Source: Xiphydria camelus (taxonomy: Eukaryota > Arthropoda > Insecta > Hymenoptera > Xiphydriidae). From it: DNA of 64,000 bases. The stretch lies in NCBI GenBank assembly GCA_963678675.1, contig OY783200.1, positions 10,346,917 through 10,410,916 of the forward strand, written 5' to 3'. Numbering within the stretch: position 1 is the stretch's first letter; each line of letters starts with the position of its first letter. Made by a program: the position numbers and the translations under genes. Positions 57,657-64,000 of the stretch are shown here, one piece after another. The notes below the pieces were generated by a model that was given only the letters and a program-made list of their open reading frames with translations, had not been told where the DNA came from and did not search any database.

Positions 57657-57807
57657 GGCCCGTTTAGACGCTCATGCAATTCGCGCCAATTGGCTTGTGC
57701 AAGCCAATTACACAAGTAAATCGTTGTATGTGTATACAAGGATTTACTTCTGTATATTGGTTTGCACAAGCCAATTGGACCAAATTGCATGAGCGTCTAA
57801 ACGAGCC
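57657..57807. mobile_element. 151-bp palindromic MITE
   Basis: GGCCCGTTTAGACGCTCATG at the left is mirrored by CATGAGCGTCTAAACGAGCC. Arms continue through CCAATTGGCTTGTGCA. TTAA precedes it and TTTA follows, suggesting a TTAA target. Confidence 0.8.
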
Positions 57808-58094
57808 TTTACAACTTGATTCGAGAATTCTGCGGCATTTATACGCAAATGCGGGCCTTACGATTACATGCGTGATCCCGTTACGCTCCTTCGACATCCC
57901 TAACGGTACGGAGTGACGATTCCTGGGGCAATTGCTTGGCTCGAACGAAATCAGCTGCGATTTTATTTTTCGTGCGTTCGTGATTTACGATTATAGCCGC
58001 GTGAATTTCTTTCGGAATTTATAGATTTATATCGAAATAATGAGTGTTTATGGAAAATTAAAAGTAAGGATTACTCGGACCCACAAAAACAAAT

Positions 58095-58316
58095 GTAGCT
58101 TATGATATTTTTGTTAATAAGCTGAAAGAAATCGGTTCAACAACAATTAAAGATACGGTTATAAAACAATTAATTCATCACGGACATGTTTTCGAAAAGA
58201 ATTAAAAAAAATACAATGCTTCGCTTTTATCAGGAACTGGTACGGAAGACATTCAGAAGCCAAATTTATGGTACTTTGATCTGCTTCTTTCTCTAACTGA
58301 TCAAGAAGTGAGGTAC
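58095..58316 (+). pseudogene. MADF-domain remnant, frameshifted
   Basis: NVAYDIFVNKLKEIGSTTIK, then DTVIKQLIHHGHVFEKN-stop in one frame, then ASLLSGTGTEDIQKPNLWYF and DLLLSLTDQEVR in another. This is the C-terminal half of a MADF domain and its conserved SG.G.EDI.KP..W extension, as in the 2511-2618 exon. It is the third MADF remnant in the window. Confidence 0.65.
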
Positions 58317-58319
58317 GAA

Positions 58320-58861
58320 TGAATAAATTAATAACTGAGTCTTCCATTGTTTTATAAGTTTATTGCTAATATGTAGGTACTGAAGTAGCATTTTGAAAAC
58401 TAATTGATCATATTGTCCTGCCAGTTAACTTGATCCATGCGTAAATAATTAAACCAGTCTTGAGATTCTACCTTAAGTTCTTTTAACAAATTAATATGTA
58501 TGAACTCCTCTCACAATAGCAACCATTTCTTTGACCATTTCTTTTTGATCTTCTGCTTTCTCTTCTTTTTAATAATCAATATAGCTGAAGCAGCAATTGC
58601 TCATTTCTGACGATCGGCCATGTTTCGTTTTAACACTGATGTAAAGGACGATACTTTAAATAGTGAATATCTGTGGGCTGCTCTGTGGGCTTGTATTACA
58701 ACTTAAAACTGTACAAGTAAAACGACAAACTAGCATGTGTGTCTGTGGCGGCCTTAACACCTTTTGTGAAGGGGGAAGGTGTGACATTACGTCACGTTTT
58801 CGTACAGCGACAGTTCTTTGAACAACGAGAGGCCAAAGGAGTAAGGAGTAGAGGGGCCGTG
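58320..58861. other. Stretch without a recognised gene
   Basis: AT-rich, with no clear repeat pair or domain. Confidence 0.4.
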
Positions 58862-58996
58862 AATGCGCTTGCAGTTCCGTACCTTTCCCGGAATGCTAAT
58901 TACCGGACGGTTCCTACTGAGTCACGCGTCACCGATATCACTTTGCTAATCACCGCCAACCGTCGGCTACTTAATCCGTTTATAAAGAGAAGTAGC
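58862..58996. repeat. Undisturbed copy of the 54,940 repeat
   Basis: GAATGCGCTTGCAGTTCCGT, TTAATTACC-type core and TTATAAAGAGAAGTAGCGAC run directly into GAATTC. It represents the sequence before the Harbinger insertion at 55,074. Confidence 0.75.
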
Positions 58997-59515
58997 GACG
59001 AATTCCGACCGATGGTCTATCGTTGATATAATTATTATAAATTTACCAAACAAGTTAGATTTTTAAAACATAATTATCAGGGGGGTCCTCAGTATTTTTA
59101 CGAAAAATGAATGCAATGATGTAGAACTTTGAAATTTTGAGGATATATTCATTAATTACTTCTCAATAAATCCTCAAAATTTCAAAAACATTTACCGTAC
59201 AGATTTTCTGAAAAAAAATAATAAAAACTTCCAGGATAGAGAAAGAAAAATTGCAATGATTTACGGAGAAACTTGTGATTTAGAAATACATTTTTAGAAA
59301 GTTAAATTTTATATTTCCACAATAAAAATGCCCACTAACCGTTCTAAGTTTTGAGCAATAATGAAAAAACCATCAGATAACCTAGAATTTACTTTGAATG
59401 AGATAGAAATGGCGGTGAGACTTGGCAACGGCTCAGTCGAAGACTCCCTTGATAGTTCAGTCATTGAAGTCCTGAATTAGAAATAATTAAAGAGGATCTG
59501 AATTTTTTACAGTAG
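58997..59515. other. AT-rich stretch before the long-TIR element
   Basis: No gene seen. Confidence 0.4.
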
Positions 59516-60926
59516 GTACTGTTTGCACCCTACAACAACTTCCTGATATTTTGAAGGATCATCCCCGGTCGGATTGTTCAAAAAAGAGATGTAAACAAAA
59601 AAAACCGATTTTTTGCGAATATCTCAACTTTCAAGAATAACGAGAAAATCTTCAAATAAAAGTTGTAAACAATCGAATTTATAATAAAAAAGTCTTAGTG
59701 AAATGTTTACCTATATGCAATAGGGAAGCGGCAAAATGTGTTCAAAGTTTGCGCACCACCTAAGGGAGCATGCTGCGCTTAAAAATTCATAAGAAATCGA
59801 AAAATTACTCTTTTTCGATGATTTTTTTTTAAATCGCATCTACAGGAGTAGACCTACATTTTGAGAGATATAGAAAAGAAAATTAATGCATTATTAATGC
59901 GATTATTGATTATTTTAGATTTTAAACCGATTCTTTTCACTGAAAACATTGGGGAACAATTTTTTTTCTTTTAACTTGGTATTCGTTAGATTATTATCTA
60001 AAAAAAAGTCCTCTACGGCTTCGCACTGAATACCTTCTGTGTGGAGATATAATATAATATAATACAACTGATTTTCTGGTGAGTGGCAGTCCTGAATGAA
60101 ATCTGTGGCCGCACCACTGTACTGGGGACCGACAGAGAACGCGCATATATTCCCGACTCTCTCTTAGTCATAAACGCGTTCTGCACTGCGCGAAGCCGTC
60201 TGTGCCTCTATCAAGGAGTAGGTGTCCAACTACCTGCTCTTTACCTCTGTAGACTTTCGGCACGCTGCCAAAAAGTGCAATGGTAGTATCATGTATGCCC
60301 TTTGAGGTTTCGGTAATAATGCATATGCTGATAAACGACCAAGCAAAATTGACAGGTCCCCGTGGAACTTGTGTTGGAGAAGTTAATTACTTATTGCAAA
60401 CAAAAATCGCATCTTGCAATGATAGTATCACGTATGCCGAGCATGTGAAACGATATTTCATAGAAAAAATAATATATATTGAAGAACGATCGGCATACGT
60501 GTATCGTAGGGACTAAGGGTCGGTATATATGCTCTAAAAAGTGTTGTAAATTCAGAATTTTTTAAATGATCATATCACGTAAGTATGCCCTTTTGAGATT
60601 CAACCATTTTTGGCATAAAATGCACAGTTACTAAAGGGCATACGGTTCTCGCGGGTCTAATTAATTCTACACCTTTATAACTGTGTATTAAATTTATGGG
60701 TACTTGCAATTATAGTATAACGTATGTCCTTAAAATATATGATCCATCACTATGAGATATATCGTACATACCAACGGCATACGGTTCATAAAAGTCCTAC
60801 CCAGTGGCATACGTGAATAAAGAGTGTTAAATTTTAGATCAATTTGCAACGATAGTTTTACGTTTAGGATCATTGTTAGAAAAAAATCTCTCTTATTGCA
60901 TTACTCAGTTATTTTCTTCTTTTCAG

Positions 60927-61229
60927 ATTTTCTGTGGTTGCACTACGACTTGTCAAACTAACCGCTGTGGGTGTAAAAAAGCTGGTCTACGTTGTTCACA
61001 ATTATGTAAAAACTGCAATGGCATCAGTTGTAACAATGCTGCAGTTATTTCTCGCTCAAAGTCCCCAGAGAGAGCTGTATACCACGAAGAAAATAATGAG
61101 AAAGATAGTGACAGTGAAGACGACAATTGTGAGGATATGTATGACATTCTTATCAACGCAAATGAGAACACTGTTTATGAATTCGAAGAAGATGATATAG
61201 AAAATGATATTGATTTTGATTCTTTTTGA
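60927..61229 (+). CDS. Terminal exon with CXC/TSO1-like cysteine cluster
   Basis: Follows a good acceptor (TTTCTTCTTTTCAG). It reads FCGCTTTCQTNRCGCKKAGL, then RCSQLCKNCNGISCNN, a Ser/Lys linker and an acidic tail ending DIENDIDFDSF-stop. Nine Cys in 35 residues with C-x-C, C-x4-C and C-x2-C spacing resemble CXC-type zinc clusters that occur at the ends of transposon-encoded proteins; this match is from pattern memory. The upstream exons of the protein were not identified in the element. The end of this exon is the first unit of the tandem array that follows. Confidence 0.5.
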   Translation: MFCGCTTTCQTNRCGCKKAGLRCSQLCKNCNGISCNNAAVISRSKSPERAVYHEENNEKDSDSEDDNCEDMYDILINANENTVYEFEEDDIENDIDFDSF

Positions 61230-62350
61230 AATTTCTAAAAATGCTGTTTTGAAAAAAAATTCAATCATTTATAATCACATTTGAAGATATGGATTAACAA
61301 GTTTAAGGATATATATGTTATATATTTATTTATATCATGTATTTATAACAAGTACGACATTCTTATTAACGCAAATGAGAACACCGCTTATGAATTCGTA
61401 GAAGATGATATAGAAAATGATATTGATTTTGATTCTTTTTGAAATTTCTAAAAATGCTGTATTGAAAAAAAATTCAATCATTTATAATCACATTTGAAGA
61501 TATGGATTAACAAGTTTAAGGATGTATGTTATATATTTATTTATGTCATGTATTTATAACAAGTACGACATTCTTATTAACGCAAATGAGAACACTGTTT
61601 ATGAAGTCGAAGAAGATGATATAGAAAATGATATTGATTTTGATTCTTTTTGAAATTTCTAAAAATGCTGTATTGAAAAAAAATTCAATCATTTATAATC
61701 ACATTTGAAGATATGGATTAACAAGTTTAAGGATGTATGTTATATATTTATTTATGTCATGTATTTATAACAAGTACGACATTCTTATTAACGCAAATGA
61801 GAACACTGTTTATGAAGTCGAAGAAGATGATATAGAAAATGATATTGATTTTGATTCTTTTTGAAATTTCTAAAAATGCTGTATTGAAAAAAAATTCAAT
61901 CATTTATAATCACATTTGAAGATATGGATTAACAAGTTTAAGGATATATGTTATATATTTATTTATGTCATGTATTTATAACAAGTATTTATAACAAGTA
62001 CGACATTCTTATTAACGCAAATGAGAATACTGTTTATGAATTCGAAGAAGATGATATAGAAAATGATATTGATTTTGATTCTTTTTGAAATTTCTAAAAA
62101 TGCTGTATTGAAAAAAAATTCAATCATTTATAATCACATGTGAAGATATGGATTAAAAAGTTTAAGGATATATGTTATATATTTATTTATGTCATGTATT
62201 TATAACAAGTATTTATAACAAGTATGACATTCTTATTAACGCAAATGAGAACACTGTTTATGAATTCGAAGAAGATGATATAGATAATGATATTGATTTT
62301 GATTCTTTTTGAAATTTCTAAAAATGCTGTATTGAAAAAATTCAAATATT
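61137..62350 (+). repeat. Six-unit ~210-225-bp tandem array including coding end and 3' UTR
   Basis: GACATTCTTATTAACGCAAA anchors lie at about 61,141, 61,355, 61,567, 61,777, 62,000 and 62,226. Each unit carries the acidic C-terminal codons of the Cys-rich exon, its TGA stop and the following AT-rich sequence. Later units gain a short TATTTATAACAAG duplication. Confidence 0.9.
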
Positions 62351-62748
62351 TATAATCATATTTGAAGATATGGATTAACAAGTTCAAGTATATGTGTTAT
62401 AATAATAGGTATTTATAATTTTTGTATTATTTTTGAAATTTTCTATTAAACGTTATAAACTTCTGTGCCCAAATAAAAAACTGTATAATTCAACATTTCA
62501 GGAGTATTTTGATGACACCTGTAGAAGATAATTCTGAATTAAAGGTATTGTAAAAATAGAAAAAAAAATTACAATTACCCACAAAATAAAAGAATTTTCT
62601 TCCTTAATAAAATGGATATTACTATACACTAACAAATTGCCTGCATTGCTCCAACAACGTTTATTCGTCGCTAGCACGCACTACGTGTTTCAACAGAGAG
62701 AAATACTGTTTAGCTCCCACCTCTGTCGTCCTCATGGCGCAGTAGAGG
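62351..62748. other. Inner right side of the family A element
   Basis: AT-rich, then CTCCAACAACGTTTATTCGT and GCACGCACTACGTGTTTC, which are not recognised. No open frame of note. Confidence 0.4.
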
Positions 62749-63028
62749 TTAAGAGTAGGTAGTTGGACATGATATGTGATATGATCATTTAAAAAATTCT
62801 GAATTTACAACACTTTTTAGAGCATATACCGACCCTTAGTTCCTACGATACACGTATGCCGATCGTTCTTCAATATATATTATTTTTTCTATGAAATATC
62901 GTTTCACATGCTCGGCATATGTGCTACTATCATTGCAAGATGCGATTTTTTTTGCAATAAGTGATTAACTTCTCCAACACAAGTTCCACGGGGACCTGTC
63001 AATTTTGCTTGGTCGTTTATCAGCATAT

Positions 63029-63286
63029 CGTCGGCTTCACATGAAAAGTGCATAAGTCCAAAATGACTGTTTTCACAGTAGATTAAAGAAACTGTTTAAA
63101 ATTAGTGTCTCTTATTTTAAGAAGTTCAGAAGCTATACATGGGATTATCAAACAAAAGTTCAAACTTTTAGATAAACAATTTGACAATAAAATACTTCCA
63201 AAAACCAGTTTAATTTGCAAGATGGCTTGTTTCTTACATAATCGACAGTCATTTTGGACTTATGCACTTTTCATGTGAAGCCGACG
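63029..63286. mobile_element. 258-bp MITE inserted in the right long TIR
   Basis: CGTCGGCTTCACATGAAAAG at the left is mirrored by CTTTTCATGTGAAGCCGACG; arms are about 42 bases. The other two copies of the long TIR lack it and read CAGCATATGCATT at the site, so the insertion produced CAGCATAT ... ATATGCATT, a 2-bp (TA) or 4-bp duplication. Confidence 0.9.
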
Positions 63287-64000
63287 ATATGCATTATTAC
63301 CAAAACCTCAAAGGGCATACATGATACTACCATTGCACTTTTTGGCAGCGTGCCGAAAGTCTACAGAGGTAAAGAGCAGGTAGTTGGACACCTACTCCTT
63401 GGTAGAGGCACAGACGGCTTCGCGCAGTGCAGAACGCGTTTATGACTAAGAGAGAGTCGGGAATATATGCGCGTTCTCTGTCGGTCCCCAGTACAGTGGT
63501 GCGGCCACAGATTTCATTTAGGACTGCCACTCACCAGAAAATCAGTTGTATTATATTATATTATATCTCCACATAGAAGGTATTCAGTGCGAAGCCGTAG
63601 AGGACTTTTTTTAGATAATAATCTAACGAATACCAAGTTAAAAGAAAAAAAATTGTTCCCCAATGTTTTCAGTGAAAAGAATCGGTTTAAAATCTAAAAT
63701 AATCAATAATCGCATTAATAATGCATTAATTTTTTTTTCTATATCTCTCAAAATGTAGGTCTACTCCTGTAGATGCGATTTTAAAAAAATCATTGAAAAA
63801 GAGTAATTTTTCGATTTCTTATGAATTTTTTAAGCGCAGCATGCTCCCTTAGGTGGTGCGCAAAACTTTGAACACATTTTGCCGCTTCCCTATTGCATAT
63901 AGGTAAAAATTTCACTAAGACTTTTTTATTATAAATTCGATTGTTTACAACTTTTATTTGAAGATTTTCTCGTTATTCTTGAAAGTTGAAGAGATATTCG

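Larger units (their letters stand above)
59516..64000 (+). mobile_element. Family A transposon with >1-kb terminal inverted repeats
   Basis: The left arm 59,516-60,568 starts GTACTGTTTGCACCCTACAA. The right arm 62,749-64,000 is its inverse and runs off the window about 100 bases before the end. The interior encodes a Cys-rich exon and a tandem array. Just inside the left arm are imperfect copies of GATAGTATCACGTATGCC and its inverse GGCATACGTG (60,421, 60,487, 60,649, 60,778, 60,811), probably subterminal protein-binding repeats. The superfamily is not determined; no transposase core was recognised. Confidence 0.75.

Overview
This is a eukaryotic, AT-rich, repeat-dominated window. An arthropod is likely, and most plausibly an insect of hymenopteran type: the CLIP serine protease most resembles bee/wasp venom-protease-like CLIP proteins, and SMAD and girdin match insect forms. 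That assignment rests on remembered family features, not a search. About one base in ten is host coding sequence. Most of the rest is identifiable transposon debris, often several layers deep.

Host genes. (1) 16.7-19.9 kb, plus strand: a CLIP-domain trypsin-like serine protease in five visible exons. All splice sites and the catalytic triad are intact, but three in-frame TAG codons interrupt it. (2) 21.8-32.4 kb, minus strand: a BMP-type receptor-regulated SMAD (Mad-like). It can be assembled exactly from one 1,199-base exon and a 160-base terminal exon 9.3 kb away, giving 452 residues. It converges on the protease. Its linker lacks the PPxY motif and its tail is NSWS rather than SSVS. (3) 50.4-53.4 kb, minus strand: an intact single-exon girdin/Daple-like protein with a HOOK domain, a long coiled coil and a C-terminal GCV tail.

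Mobile DNA. 0-1.1 kb and 59.5-64 kb carry a family with terminal inverted repeats longer than 1 kb, one copy of which encodes a cysteine-rich (CXC-like) tail protein. 1-9 kb holds a MADF-domain exon split by a TIR element, scrambled GC-rich repeats, a 141-bp degenerate tandem repeat and a decayed THAP-domain gene. 9-16 kb holds clustered MITEs with unusual internal motifs. The SMAD intron holds a 468-bp foldback, a 5'-truncated non-LTR retrotransposon with an open 866-codon frame and probable target-site duplication, and a PIF/Harbinger-like element whose MADF gene is split by a second element that is itself split by a third. 33-37 kb has TA- and TTAA-flanked MITEs. 39.8-46.6 kb is a 6.9-kb element containing a large palindrome, a 353-bp tandem array and a palindromic element carrying THAP exons in both arms. 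A second THAP palindrome sits inside a MITE at 46.7-48.1 kb. 49.0-49.8 kb is a 156-163-bp tandem array. 55.1-56.7 kb is a Harbinger-type element with the N-terminal part of its transposase.

The three host genes do not form an operon or an obvious pathway. The more unusual content is the derived SMAD, the amber-interrupted protease, and the palindromic elements that each carry two opposed THAP-domain exons. No rRNA gene, convincing tRNA gene or CRISPR array was seen. The region could not be compared with any database here, so family names below level of domain or TIR evidence are tentative.
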